From RGIG5612 sp017511185 (lineage in GTDB: Bacteria > Bacillota > Clostridia > Lachnospirales > Lachnospiraceae), in contig JAFWLF010000064.1 of assembly GCA_017511185.1 (NCBI GenBank), forward strand, positions 57,187 through 121,186: a stretch of 64,000 bases of DNA, written 5' to 3'. A program made the translations under genes and the position numbers. Below the pieces are notes generated by a model. That model did not search any database. It was not told where the DNA came from and saw only the letters and a program-made list of their open reading frames with translations. The stretch's first letter is position 1. Each line of letters starts with the position of its first letter. Below are positions 8,039 to 16,599 of the stretch, piece after piece.

Positions 8039-8060
8039 TTCGAGCCCCGTCTATCGCTCG
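8039..8060 (+). repeat. 22-bp repeat, copy 2
   Basis: This is identical to 1984-2005 and is followed directly by a terminator. It lies beside a doc toxin remnant, as the first copy lies beside an integrase remnant. Confidence 0.6.
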
Positions 8061-8093
8061 AAAAAAGGACATCCAATAGGATGTCCTTTTTTT
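8061..8093. terminator. Bidirectional intrinsic terminator
   Basis: AAAAAAGGACATCC pairs with GGATGTCCTTTTTTT around AATA. The A tract on one side and T tract on the other allow termination from either strand. Confidence 0.7.
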
Positions 8094-8094
8094 C

Positions 8095-8187
8095 TTATTT
8101 ATGCCCCATTACCCAGGACAGTAATTGTTCATATGACATCGTTCCGATTCTTTTATTTCCATCAACAAAAAGAGTAGCTAAAAATGG
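8095..8187 (-). pseudogene. Remnant of a doc-type toxin gene
   Basis: Reading the minus strand up to the stop at 8097-8095 gives FVDGNKRIG directly followed by TMSYEQLLSWVMGHK. Both parts match the intact Doc protein encoded at 41092-41466 (HAFVDGNKRIG and SMSYEQLLAWVIEHK). About 33 intervening residues have been deleted and the N-terminal half is missing. The catalytic Fic histidine is gone, so the remnant is inactive. No start codon or phd partner is seen. Confidence 0.7.
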
Positions 8188-8189
8188 GA

Positions 8190-9095
8190 TTACTTGTTAA
8201 TATCTTCCGGGCCGTGGATCATGTAGCAGAACGCTAAGGTCAGCGGCATTTCTGAAATATAATGTGTCTCGCGGTTAACGAGTGTTTCCGGATTAGGGAA
8301 TGGATAGTCCATTGCTTTCAGAACATCGGAAACTAAGACGCCAGTGCCGTGCATCTGATCACCGTGGAGAATCATCCAGACCATGGCTGCGCCGGAAGCT
8401 TCCGGTGTGACCGGACCATTGAATCCCGGCATCTTGAAATTCTTCATACTTTCCGTGATCACCTTGACGGAGTTCGGGCGGACCGGGCCGACACCAGCCG
8501 GAGCGAAACAGAAAACGTTGACGCCCGTACCCTTGACCTCATTGGAAAGGCTCATGCACTCAGATGTTGCGGCTGCCTTTGCAGCGGTGTAGACGCTGCC
8601 GCCGAGCATGCCAGGGATATAGTGGAACTGCGTGGTGGAATAAGTGACAGTACCATGGCCACGTGCTACCATATCAGGCACGAAGGCATGCGCCGTCAGC
8701 ATGAATGCACGGGCAGAGATACCATATGCACGGTCGAGATCTTCAACCGGGGATTCCAGAATGGAGTAGTTCAGAGACATATCCATTGCGTTGTTGATCA
8801 GGATGTCGACCTTGCCGAATGCAGCATAGGCTTCTTCTTTTAATCTTGCGATGTCATCGGCATTTGATACATCTGCCTGAACAAAAATAGCAGTGCCTTC
8901 GCCGCAGTCTGCGTTTATCTCATCCGCAACCGCGATGCCGCGTTCTTTGCCGCGACCGACGATAACGACTTTACCGCCTGCCCAGGCAATTGCCTGTGCG
9001 AATCCTTTGCCGACGTTGCTGGTTGATCCGGTGATGATGGCAACCTCTCCGGCCAGAGAACCTTTTTCAAGTCCTGTGTTGGAAATATCAAACAT
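8190..9095 (-). CDS. Short-chain dehydrogenase/reductase, paralogue 1
   Basis: This 301-residue SDR starts at the ATG 9095, where GAAGGAGG is well placed; a start 21 bases upstream is weaker. The nucleotide loop is ITGSTSNVGKG rather than the common TGxxxGIG. A YTAAK pair supplies the catalytic Tyr and Lys, and STTQFHYIPG the Ser. It is longer than typical SDRs (about 250) because of a C-terminal extension. It is a close relative, by eye over 75% identical, of the protein at 35533-36435, which sits inside a redox gene block. It is a single gene here, and the substrate is unknown. Confidence 0.85.
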   Translation of the reverse strand: MFDISNTGLEKGSLAGEVAIITGSTSNVGKGFAQAIAWAGGKVVIVGRGKERGIAVADEINADCGEGTAIFVQADVSNADDIARLKEEAYAAFGKVDILINNAMDMSLNYSILESPVEDLDRAYGISARAFMLTAHAFVPDMVARGHGTVTYSTTQFHYIPGMLGGSVYTAAKAAATSECMSLSNEVKGTGVNVFCFAPAGVGPVRPNSVKVITESMKNFKMPGFNGPVTPEASGAAMVWMILHGDQMHGTGVLVSDVLKAMDYPFPNPETLVNRETHYISEMPLTLAFCYMIHGPEDINK

Positions 9096-9426
9096 CTTTT
9101 TTCCTCCTTCACTCATTAAAATGGGCTGCTGGCCGCGAACGAATAGTTATTGCGCAGTGAAGCGGCCTGTTAGCAGAATTATACGTTCGAAACAGCATTT
9201 CTGTAAAGGCAGATCGTCTTAAACAAAGGTGGGGTGCATAATACAAAAACGAAGTGCCCTATACGAATAACGGATTTGTGGCTTTTTATACCATGCGTCT
9301 GCAGTCTATCGCGATTTTGACAGAAGATGGAGTTTTTTTGCTCAAAAGAAAAACGTTTATTTAAGTATTGACTAAAACAAAAACGAAAATCATAATGAAG
9401 TCATCACTTAATCAGAGAGGTGGCGT
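9096..9426. other. Intergenic region with divergent promoters
   Basis: No gene is seen. The right end holds the ArsR promoter; the left end must hold the SDR promoter, which is not obvious. I see no further structure. Confidence 0.4.
9368..9396 (+). promoter_or_regulatory. Predicted promoter of arsR-chr operon
   Basis: TTGACT (9368-9373) and CATAAT (9391-9396) are 17 bases apart, about 30 bases before the ArsR start. Confidence 0.55.
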
Positions 9427-9747
9427 ATGGACATTTCCGTCATGTTAAAAGCATTAGGAGAGCCGACAAGATTTCTGATCTTTCAACAGCTCCTTATTCG
9501 AAAACATTGCGTTCGCTCGCTTTCTAAAACGATCGGGATTACGGAATCAGCTATTTCGCAGCATATGAAGGTACTGAAGGAGGCCGGACTGGTTTATGGA
9601 GAGAGATACGGCTATCACATCCATTACCTTCCGGATCAGGAAGCATTGGATGAACTGGAAATCGCCTTCGCTCAGATGAAAGAAAAATCTCTGGCGCTTT
9701 GCAGGGATCCTGAGATCTGTCAGTGCGAATTCCGTAAGGAGAAGTAA
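9427..9747 (+). CDS. ArsR-family transcriptional regulator
   Basis: This 106-residue winged-helix repressor has the recognition helix in GITESAISQHMKVLKEAGLV and the wing in YGERYGYHIHY. It lacks the classic CxCxxC arsenic site in the recognition helix. It has a cysteine-rich tail (ALCRDPEICQCEF) that could bind metal or sense redox state. AGAGAGGTGG precedes the ATG. It is followed 3 bases later by two chromate-transporter-type genes, so it probably represses that operon and itself. The inducing signal is inferred to be an oxyanion or metal but is not shown. Confidence 0.8.
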   Translation: MDISVMLKALGEPTRFLIFQQLLIRKHCVRSLSKTIGITESAISQHMKVLKEAGLVYGERYGYHIHYLPDQEALDELEIAFAQMKEKSLALCRDPEICQCEFRKEK

Positions 9748-9749
9748 AA

Positions 9750-10325
9750 ATGAGTCTGCTTCTCGATCTCTTTCTCAGCTTTGCAAAAATAGGTCTATTT
9801 ACCTTCGGCGGTGGTTATGCCATGATCGCATTGATCGAAAATGCCTGCGTAGAGAAAAAGCAGTGGATCACACATGACGAAATGATGAACATCACCGTTA
9901 TTGCAGAGTCTACTCCGGGACCGATCGCCATAAACTGCGCCACCTATGTCGGATACAAACAAAAAGGCCTTATAGGTTCTGTGGCCGCAACGATCGGGAT
10001 GATCCTTCCGTCGTTCTGCATCATCTTCCTTATCTCCCTGTTTCTGGATCATTTTCTGGAAATTACCTGGATTGCACATGCATTTCTCGGGATCAAGATC
10101 GCAGTCGGGATCCTGATTCTGGATGCGGCCATCAAAATGATCCAGAAGATGCAGAAGAAATGGATGCCAAGAGTATTCATGATCTGTGCATTTATTATCA
10201 TGATGCTCATTAATATTTTCTCTGTCAGGATTTCTACAGTCATTTTGATGCTGGCAGCCGGAGTGATCAGTCTGATCATTTTTATTATTCAAAAGCAGAC
10301 TGCCAAAGGAGGTGCCGGAAAATGA
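9750..10325 (+). CDS. Chromate transporter family protein, first half
   Basis: This 191-residue integral membrane protein has the CHR-family opening FAKIGLFTFGGGYAMIALIE and the STPGPIAINCATYVGYKQ loop, followed by four or five hydrophobic segments. In Bacillota the CHR transporter is often split into two short homologous genes, and the second follows here with an ATGA overlap. The pair probably works as a heterodimer exporting chromate or another oxyanion across the membrane. It is cotranscribed with the ArsR gene. Confidence 0.85.
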   Translation: MSLLLDLFLSFAKIGLFTFGGGYAMIALIENACVEKKQWITHDEMMNITVIAESTPGPIAINCATYVGYKQKGLIGSVAATIGMILPSFCIIFLISLFLDHFLEITWIAHAFLGIKIAVGILILDAAIKMIQKMQKKWMPRVFMICAFIIMMLINIFSVRISTVILMLAAGVISLIIFIIQKQTAKGGAGK

Positions 10326-10882
10326 TTTATCTGGAACTCATTGTCGGGTTTTTAAAAGTTGGCTGTTTTGCTTTTGGCGGCGCATATGGAGCTATTCCGC
10401 TGATCCGGGATATTGTCCTTTCTTATGGATGGCTGAGTGATGAAATGCTGACCTATATGATTGCGGTCAGCGAAAGCACGCCTGGTCCCATTATGGTAAA
10501 TCTGGCGACCTATGTTGGCAGTGAGAAAGCAGGGATCCTGGGCTCTTTGATCGCGACGCTTGCGGTCGTACTGCCTTCATTCATAATAGTTCTTCTGATC
10601 ACGGTTCTGCTGAAAAAGGCACTGAAGAATCCTTATGTCCAGGCTGTTCTTCGGGGACTGAAACCATGTATGATCGGCATCGTCCTGGCAACCGGTATTT
10701 ATATGATTTTCAAGAATGGATTCATCATTCAGGAGCACACCATTCTCATACGTCCTCTTATTCTGACGGTCGTGTTGGGGGCCGTTTACTTTGGCTCCAG
10801 AAAAATCCGGAAGAACGGAATCTCCCCGATCATCCTGATATGTCTTTCTGCCGTTGCAGGAATCGTGGCATATGGATTGTAA
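10322..10882 (+). CDS. Chromate transporter family protein, second half
   Basis: This 186-residue paralogue of the preceding gene has the same hallmarks: FLKVGCFAFGGAYGAIPLI, ESTPGPIMVNLATYVGSEKA, and multiple hydrophobic helices to the C-terminus. Its ATG overlaps the previous stop (ATGA), with GGAGGTGCC upstream, so the two halves are translationally coupled. Members of the family also include transporters whose substrate is not chromate, so specificity is uncertain. Confidence 0.85.
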   Translation: MIYLELIVGFLKVGCFAFGGAYGAIPLIRDIVLSYGWLSDEMLTYMIAVSESTPGPIMVNLATYVGSEKAGILGSLIATLAVVLPSFIIVLLITVLLKKALKNPYVQAVLRGLKPCMIGIVLATGIYMIFKNGFIIQEHTILIRPLILTVVLGAVYFGSRKIRKNGISPIILICLSAVAGIVAYGL

Positions 10883-10953
10883 TTTGAAGTTTGACAAGTA
10901 AGTTATCCAAAACTATAATTTTGGATAGTTTTTGGAGTAAAAGATAGTCGGGT

Positions 10954-11254
10954 ATGAACTGTAGCGGGAATGAAAAAAAGAAGAGAATCGCAGCAAGCAT
11001 TATCGCACTGATGCTGCTTGTTTTTTTCATTCTTTATTGCCGTAGAAGCGGATCATGACTGTGAGGGGGAAGACTGTCCGATTTGCGTCTGCATTCAGCA
11101 GTGCGAAGAGGCTCTTCATCAGATGGGCAACGGTATCGCCTTTCAGGCTGCAATTATCATTCCTGCCTTCTTTCTTCTTTTAACAATTCTTATTTCTTTC
11201 TTCAGCGTAGTATCAAATACGCTTGTTTCTAGAAAAATCAGATTAAATAACTGA
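10954..11254 (+). pseudogene. Frameshifted small Cys-rich membrane protein
   Basis: Frame 1 from the ATG at 10954 encodes a basic start and a membrane helix (RIAASIIALMLLVFFI), then stops at about 11056. An overlapping frame carries on as FFIAVEADHDCEGEDCPICV and CIQQCEEALHQMG, a second helix, and the tail SRKIRLNN. Deleting one T from the T7 run at 11021-11027 would join them into one protein of about 100 residues. The joined form, with two helices around a Cys/His-rich loop, is a type often found next to zinc-uptake genes in Clostridia. It is either a true frameshift or a homopolymer sequencing error. Confidence 0.55.
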
Positions 11255-11304
11255 AACTTTCGTGTAATTTGTTTCTGGAATAAACTACACGGAGGTTATA
11301 TATT

Positions 11305-11642
11305 GTGAAAAAATACATAGCAATTCTGATTGCTGCCATTCTTGTGGCAGGTAGTCTTACTGCATGCGGCGCTGAGAACACACAGAATGTGGGGGATAAA
11401 GATAAGTTACAGATCGTAACGACTATTTTTCCTGAGTATGATTGGGTAAGGAATATTTTGGGGGACAATCCTGCAGAGGCGGAAGTAACCATGCTTCTTG
11501 ACAGCGGGGTCGACCTTCACAGCTATCAGCCAACGGTGGAGGATATATTAAAGGTTTCCAACTGTGACCTGTTTATTTATGTCGGCGGTGAATCTGATGC
11601 CTGGGTGGAAGATACCCTCCGGGAAGCGACAAATTTGGCCTG
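11305..11642 (+). pseudogene. Truncated zinc-binding lipoprotein (ZnuA-like)
   Basis: A GTG start with GGAGG nine bases before it opens a lipoprotein signal peptide with the lipobox LTAC. The start of a ZnuA/AdcA-type metal-binding protein follows: IVTTIFPEYDWVRNILGD, then GVDLHSYQPTVEDI with the first metal-binding histidine. Homology ends near residue 112, against about 300 in an intact protein. The reading frame then runs 36 codons through foreign sequence. The rest of the protein and the znuB and znuC partners are absent, so zinc binding is unlikely. Confidence 0.7.
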
Positions 11643-11840
11643 TTCTTCTTTCTGCGCAATAGAATACCTGACTATTTGTTTTATCGTGTGCCGTTTGCTT
11701 TTTTTGACTATGAAAAGGCAGGGATCTTTGTATTTCTTGAGAATATCCTGATGCTTCTTTTCTGGGCGTTCATCGGAACGCAGGCAGCGCTGCTCTGCAG
11801 AAAGAAAAAAACTCGTGGTTTGAGAGGAAAGGAACTATAA
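11643..11840 (+). pseudogene. C-terminal remnant of a membrane protein
   Basis: In a different frame from the ZnuA fragment, 65 codons read FLRNRIPDYLFYRVPFAFF, then a hydrophobic helix (IFVFLENILMLLFWAFIG) and a basic end (LLCRKKKTRGLRGKEL). It has no start codon or ribosome binding site of its own. It looks like the tail of a permease-type protein joined to the ZnuA fragment by a deletion. The parent family is not recognised. Confidence 0.45.
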
Positions 11841-11897
11841 TAGTTTATATGCGATAAGAAAAATCAATATAGATACACCCTTACAGGTGGTGGGGAT

Positions 11898-12962
11898 ATG
11901 GAGAGAAAGATTTATTGTGACTATCTCAGGGTAATAGCCACATTTGCAGTAGTTGTCCTTCATGTGTCAGGTTCTAACTGGGACTATACGGATGTGAATG
12001 GATTGGAATGGCAAGCATTCAATTTTTATGACTGCATTGTCCGGTGGGCAGTACCTGTTTTTGTTATGATAAGCGGTTCTTTGTTTTTAAACAAAGAAAT
12101 CACTGTTAGAAAAATCTATAGTAAGTATGTTCTCAGGATGGTAATCGCTTTTTTCACCTGGAGCATATTCTATGCTCTGGTCACACCGGAAACATTTGAA
12201 AACGGGATCATATACGGCCTTCGGGCAAATCTGGGAGCTCTGGCATCAGGTCATTATCATATGTGGTTTGTACTGGTTATTATCGGCATTTACATGTGTA
12301 TACCTTTTTACAAAAAGATTGTTGCTGATAGTAATACCATGAAGTACTTTTTGATCCTGGCATTCATCTTTGCTGTTTTGATCCCCTGGAGTTTCCAGCT
12401 GTTAAATGATTTTGTGGTTGGAAACAATGGACTGTTAACAAAACTAGTTGGCGCTGCAAATACACATGTATCCACTCTGTGCGTGTATATGGTATTGGGT
12501 TATTCATTTTATTTTGTTTTGGGATACTATCTGGATCGTATTGAACTAACAAAAAAGCACCGCATGATCATTTACATTCTAGGTGTTATTGGATTTGCAT
12601 TTACAGTTTTTGCGACATGGTATTTGTCAGTAAAAACACAGCAGCCATGCAGTACCTATTTTGGGAATCTGCATGTGAATACTATGATTGAAGCGGTATG
12701 TATTCATACATTCTTTAAGTATCGTGAATATAAAAATGAGAAGTTTAATTCGTTTATTAAGATCCTTTCAGGATATTTGTTTGGAGTATATTTGATACAT
12801 CCGTTTTTTGTGGAAAGTTTATCTTATTATCTTCACTTTAATACGCTATCCTTCCATGCGGTGGCGTCGGTCCCGGCAATCTCGTGTATTGTGTTTATTA
12901 TTGCAGTACTAGTATCGGCAGCGTTAAATCATATTCCGATCATAAAAAAGTATTGTGTATAG
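11898..12962 (+). CDS. Acyltransferase family 3 membrane protein
   Basis: This 354-residue multi-pass protein begins with the family-3 acyltransferase signature: YCDYLRVIATFAVVVLHVSG carries the conserved R and H, and a later segment holds SGHYHMWFVLVIIGIYMCIP. About ten hydrophobic helices follow. Such enzymes O-acetylate or O-acylate surface polysaccharides or lipids using acyl-CoA. GGTGGGGAT precedes the ATG. It lies alone between the decayed zinc locus and the MoaF-like gene, with no glycosyltransferases nearby, so its target is unknown. Confidence 0.8.
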   Translation: MERKIYCDYLRVIATFAVVVLHVSGSNWDYTDVNGLEWQAFNFYDCIVRWAVPVFVMISGSLFLNKEITVRKIYSKYVLRMVIAFFTWSIFYALVTPETFENGIIYGLRANLGALASGHYHMWFVLVIIGIYMCIPFYKKIVADSNTMKYFLILAFIFAVLIPWSFQLLNDFVVGNNGLLTKLVGAANTHVSTLCVYMVLGYSFYFVLGYYLDRIELTKKHRMIIYILGVIGFAFTVFATWYLSVKTQQPCSTYFGNLHVNTMIEAVCIHTFFKYREYKNEKFNSFIKILSGYLFGVYLIHPFFVESLSYYLHFNTLSFHAVASVPAISCIVFIIAVLVSAALNHIPIIKKYCV

Positions 12963-13089
12963 ATTTGTTAGACAGTGGAGCAATTCACTGTCTTTTATTT
13001 TGCAGAAATATCATAGAATATTAATGTTTTTAAAAAGAGTTAAAAGAGTTAAAATATAGGCAGATCTAGTTTGAAGGGGGGATCTAGGT

Positions 13090-13974
13090 ATGAATTTAAT
13101 GGAAAAATTCGGCGAAGATGCCGGAAAGAAATCACTTGCGCAGTTTTGTCAGCCTCGCTGCTATGAGTTTGCAGGAAAGGATCTGAACTTTGTTGTAGAT
13201 ACGGGCGAGGGAACTGGAAACTATCTGCTTCATGTCATCGACAAAAAAGAACTGGAATGGAGCCGGGAAGGCTCTGAGCCCAAAAAGGTCACTTACGAGT
13301 GCCGCAAATCGGATGATGACACGTATCTGCTTTCTTACAATCTGGGCACGGAACCACGGGAAAATCACGCATGGGTCATCGATATGGAAAACGAACTGGT
13401 GACGCTGCTGCACTGCGCCATCGGGGAGAACCCGTTGTGGCCGCTGATGGTGGAGAGCCATTTTGGCTTTGGCTATGTCAAGATCGAAGGCAAGGAACAT
13501 ACAGATATCCGCCGCCATGGTTTTACGAACGACTGCACCGGCACCTGCGTGCGGTGGACTTACGGCAATTCACTGTCCACCGTCCATGTGTATCATGATC
13601 CGCACTGGTACCGCATCGGGTATCCACGTGGAGAGGACCGCTCCGCTGACAGCGCCAGCGAGATCCGCAAGCTGATGCAGGAGATGCCTAGCAGCGATGA
13701 ACCTTGCTATTATGTAAAGATCAAAGAGGGCATGTATCTGGTGAGCTGCACCGAGCAGAATCTGGAAAAGATTTTAGGTGCTCGTTTTGGCTTCCGCAGC
13801 GACACGCTCTGCTTCCTGGATAACTGGAAACAGCTGATCAGTGTGGGCCGTGCGTTCGGCACAATTACGATCAAAGGCGAGGATAAGCCGCTGTTTGTTA
13901 TGTGCAGCAAGTACGGTTCGCCTGTTGAGGTGGATGAGCATTTTTTTACAGATCCGATTCCGTACCTGATCTAA
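13090..13974 (+). CDS. MoaF-like lipocalin-fold protein
   Basis: This 294-residue soluble protein is rich in beta strands and aromatic residues. The N-terminal half (YLLHVIDKKELEWSREG, YECRKSDDDTYLLSYNL) and the C-terminal half (CYYVKIKEGMYLVSCTEQ) look like the two lipocalin-like halves of MoaF-type proteins. MoaF was named from a molybdenum-cofactor cluster, but its role is not established. Many gut anaerobes have MoaF-like proteins beside flavin oxidoreductases. It is followed 75 bases later by such an enzyme, so a substrate-binding or isomerase role with that partner is possible. Confidence 0.5.
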   Translation: MNLMEKFGEDAGKKSLAQFCQPRCYEFAGKDLNFVVDTGEGTGNYLLHVIDKKELEWSREGSEPKKVTYECRKSDDDTYLLSYNLGTEPRENHAWVIDMENELVTLLHCAIGENPLWPLMVESHFGFGYVKIEGKEHTDIRRHGFTNDCTGTCVRWTYGNSLSTVHVYHDPHWYRIGYPRGEDRSADSASEIRKLMQEMPSSDEPCYYVKIKEGMYLVSCTEQNLEKILGARFGFRSDTLCFLDNWKQLISVGRAFGTITIKGEDKPLFVMCSKYGSPVEVDEHFFTDPIPYLI

Positions 13975-14049
13975 AGGAATAGGAATCTGATCAAAGACAA
14001 TCTGAAATAAATAATTATCATGATCATAAAACATAAGGAGGGCAAACAA

Positions 14050-15498
14050 ATGAGTGAACGTTATCTTGAAAGTGCAAACGATCTGCCTGTTTATGGCAGT
14101 TGTGACATCCTTGTCGTTGGCGGCGGTGCAGCCGGACACAGCGCTGCGATTGCCGCTGCGCGCGCTAACCCGGATGCTAAGATTTTTATTATGGAGCGCT
14201 ACGGCTACTTTGGTGGCGATGTCACTGGAGGCTATGTGCTGATGGTACCTGCCCTGAACTGGCGGACTTATCCTATCATCCGCGGTATCCAGGAAGAGTG
14301 GTTCGACCGTCTGGAAAAGAATGCACCGGGATCTGTTTTGAGTCCGTCGATGGAAGAAATGGGCAAATCCACGCCGATCCTTGTGGACCGCTGGAGCCGC
14401 GTCTTCTCCTGCACGAGCCACGGGGATGGCGAGACCATCCTGATGCGCAGCCCGAACTATGATCCGGACCAACTTAAGATAGAAATGGACCTGATGATCC
14501 AGGAACTGCCGAACATCCATATAATGTTCGATTGCTGGGGCACCAAGCCGATCATGGATGGTGACACCATCAAGGGCGTCATCTTTGAGAGCAAGGCCGG
14601 ACGTCAGGCAGTCTACGCAAAGATCGTAATCGACTGCACCGGCGATGGCGATATCTATTCGCAGGCCGGCGCACCATTCCACGGCAAAGACGGCATCATC
14701 TCCGAGAACCAGCGTGACAATCAGACCGCACTTGTATGGCGCGCAGGCAACGTGGATTGTGAGGGCTACGAGCTTTGGAAGAAAGACCATCCGGATTTAG
14801 CAAAGGCCTTTACGGATGAACTTAAAAATGTTGCAGGTTACTTTACACTGTTCTTCCCGGGCGGCAGCATGAACACCGTCTGGTTTAACAACTGGATCAA
14901 CGGCATGAACTGCACAGATCTTGATGACATCCGCAACACGCAGCTGATGGTGCGTAACTCCATCCGTCGCGTTCTTGCATACTGCAAGGAAGCACTGCCG
15001 ATGTTCTTTAAGGATGCATACCTGATGGATATTGCTCCGCAGCTGGGCACCCGCTGCTCGCGTCGTCTGGATGGCGAGATCTTCCTTACCAAGCAGACCT
15101 TTATTGATAACCCAGAGTACGATGATGTCATCGCATGGACCGCAACCGGATACTGCAATGCACCTATCGAGATCCCTTACGGCGCATGCCTGCCTAAGAA
15201 AGTTGAGAATCTGCTGGCAGCAGGCCGTCACATCTCTGCAGACCAGCTGGCTATTGGCGCTGTACAACTGATCCCGCAGTGCGTCCAGACCGGTCAGGCT
15301 ACCGGTGTTGCAGCGGCTGTTGCTATTAAGGACGGATCTACCGCACATACTGTGGATATCAAGAAAGTACAGTACATACTTTCCCACGAGCAGAACGTTC
15401 CACTACCGCGTCAGGACAACACTGACCCGCAGCTGGTTGCTGATCTGGAGGCCATCAACTACGGCCGTGGCGGCGTACTTCCGCCTTGGATGCAATAA
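14050..15498 (+). CDS. FAD-dependent oxidoreductase
   Basis: This 482-residue flavoprotein has a dinucleotide-binding motif near the N-terminus (ILVVGGGAAGHSAAIAAARA) followed by RYGYFGGDVTGGYV, as in the FAD_oxidored family. A second signature lies at VIDCTGDGDIYSQAGAPF and a C-terminal FAD contact at NLLAAGRHISADQLA. TAAGGAGG precedes the chosen ATG; a start 30 bases upstream has no site. It probably oxidises or reduces a small organic substrate in the cytoplasm. Its partner is likely the MoaF-like gene before it. Confidence 0.8.
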   Translation: MSERYLESANDLPVYGSCDILVVGGGAAGHSAAIAAARANPDAKIFIMERYGYFGGDVTGGYVLMVPALNWRTYPIIRGIQEEWFDRLEKNAPGSVLSPSMEEMGKSTPILVDRWSRVFSCTSHGDGETILMRSPNYDPDQLKIEMDLMIQELPNIHIMFDCWGTKPIMDGDTIKGVIFESKAGRQAVYAKIVIDCTGDGDIYSQAGAPFHGKDGIISENQRDNQTALVWRAGNVDCEGYELWKKDHPDLAKAFTDELKNVAGYFTLFFPGGSMNTVWFNNWINGMNCTDLDDIRNTQLMVRNSIRRVLAYCKEALPMFFKDAYLMDIAPQLGTRCSRRLDGEIFLTKQTFIDNPEYDDVIAWTATGYCNAPIEIPYGACLPKKVENLLAAGRHISADQLAIGAVQLIPQCVQTGQATGVAAAVAIKDGSTAHTVDIKKVQYILSHEQNVPLPRQDNTDPQLVADLEAINYGRGGVLPPWMQ

Positions 15499-15620
15499 AC
15501 CGAGCAGTATCATCGACGGGCAGATTAAGTTCCGCTTGATGATGTGATCGAATATGCTAAATATCTGTTCCCAGGAGAAGAACTTCTAGTTCCTAAGAAA
15601 TAAAAACTGAAATATCTTAA
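15499..15620 (+). pseudogene. Possible C-terminal gene remnant
   Basis: After the flavoprotein stop, 22 codons to the stop at 15601-15603 read LDDVIEYAKYLFPGEELLVP followed by KK. The amino-acid composition looks coding, but an in-frame stop lies just upstream and there is no start or ribosome site. It may be the tail of a lost gene. Chance cannot be excluded. Confidence 0.25.
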
Positions 15621-15623
15621 AAG

Positions 15624-15666
15624 AAACCCCGGAAATGTTGCAATTACAGCGTTTCCGGGGTTTTGT
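15624..15666. terminator. Convergent intrinsic terminator
   Basis: AAACCCCGGAAA pairs with TTTCCGGGG followed by TTTTG. It lies between two convergent genes and can serve both strands. Confidence 0.7.
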
Positions 15667-15687
15667 TTTGATAATGAAAATAATTGA

Positions 15688-16599
15688 TCAATAGCGGGCT
15701 GCGGAGTATGCAGCAAGCGCAATGGAGTAGTACTTATCACTTGCGGCGGCAGACCGGGAGGTGATGATCAATGGGCATTTTGCTCCGAGCATCGCACCGG
15801 CTGTCGTCGCACCTGCATATTCTGTCATGCATTTCACCAGCACATTGCCGCATGTGATGTCCGGGACCAGAAGCAGATCTGCATCTCCGGCAACAGGGCT
15901 CTCATATCCCTTGAGGTCAGCGGATTCCTTCTTGATAGCCAGATCGAAAGAAATAGGACCTTCCACAATGCAGCCAGGGATCTGTCCGGCTGCATTCATT
16001 TTTTTCAGGGCATCAGCATCCACTGTCTCCGGCATCTTTGGATTAAGCTTTTCCACGGCACAGAGGCACGCCACCTTAGGGCATTCGATTCCCAGTGCGT
16101 GCAGGAGTTTCACGGCGTTGTTGATCTCATCCTTTTTGCCTTCCAGGTCCGGGTAGGTGTTCATGCCCATATCAGTAACGGCAAGCAGTTTATGATAGGC
16201 GGTCGGATGCTCAAACAGTCCGACCAGGGAGATGCGGCCTCCTGCCATCATGTCATTTTTCTTGTTGATGATGGCTTTCATGAATGGGCCGGTCTCCATC
16301 TTTCCCTTCATAATGACGTTTGCTTTGCCACTGTGAATGGTCTCAATGCCGACCTTCAAAGACTCCTCTATAGAACTGGTAGGGATGATGGAATAATCAG
16401 CAGGATCTGCACCTTCCTGCGTGATGATCTCACGGATCTTTTTCTCATTGCCAATGAGCATGGCGTCGATGATGCCGTCTTTTTTTGCCGTCATCACGGC
16501 TTCTAATGTATGTTCATCATGCGCTTCCACGACAGCTAAAACCGTCTTCTTTTCCATAGCCTTGGCAGCGTCTGCCAGTTCTTTGAAACTCTTGATCAT
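15688..16599 (-). CDS. ptb: Phosphate butyryl/acetyltransferase family enzyme
   Basis: This 303-residue protein starts at the ATG 16599, which has AAAGGAG upstream. Family features include the N-terminal TVLAVVEAHDEHTLEAV, the loop ANVIMKGKMETGPFMKAIIN, LLAVTDMGMNTYPDLEGK and CVEGPISFDLAI. Ptb converts acyl-CoA and phosphate to acyl phosphate and CoA; with an acid kinase this gives ATP. No butyrate kinase is seen nearby, so the downstream step must be encoded elsewhere. A 3-hydroxyacyl-CoA dehydrogenase lies next to it, divergently, which fits short-chain acyl-CoA metabolism. Confidence 0.8.
   Translation of the reverse strand: MIKSFKELADAAKAMEKKTVLAVVEAHDEHTLEAVMTAKKDGIIDAMLIGNEKKIREIITQEGADPADYSIIPTSSIEESLKVGIETIHSGKANVIMKGKMETGPFMKAIINKKNDMMAGGRISLVGLFEHPTAYHKLLAVTDMGMNTYPDLEGKKDEINNAVKLLHALGIECPKVACLCAVEKLNPKMPETVDADALKKMNAAGQIPGCIVEGPISFDLAIKKESADLKGYESPVAGDADLLLVPDITCGNVLVKCMTEYAGATTAGAMLGAKCPLIITSRSAAASDKYYSIALAAYSAARY

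Larger units (their letters stand above)
7653..8094. other. Gene-free stretch with palindromic repeat cluster
   Basis: No gene is supported. It holds four copies of a CTATGGCACA/TGTGCCATAG-type motif (7738-7877), the second 22-bp repeat (8039-8060) and a terminator (8061-8093). GGGGCTC (8019-8025) can also pair with GAGCCCC inside the 22-bp repeat. Confidence 0.6.

Noticed and set aside
8039..8060. tRNA gene 3' end as an attachment site
   Set aside because: TTCGAGCCCCG looks like a T-arm, but no acceptor, D or anticodon arms precede either copy.
7934..8200. Plus-strand protein of 88 residues
   Set aside because: It spans the 22-bp repeat, a terminator and the doc remnant, and lacks a ribosome site.
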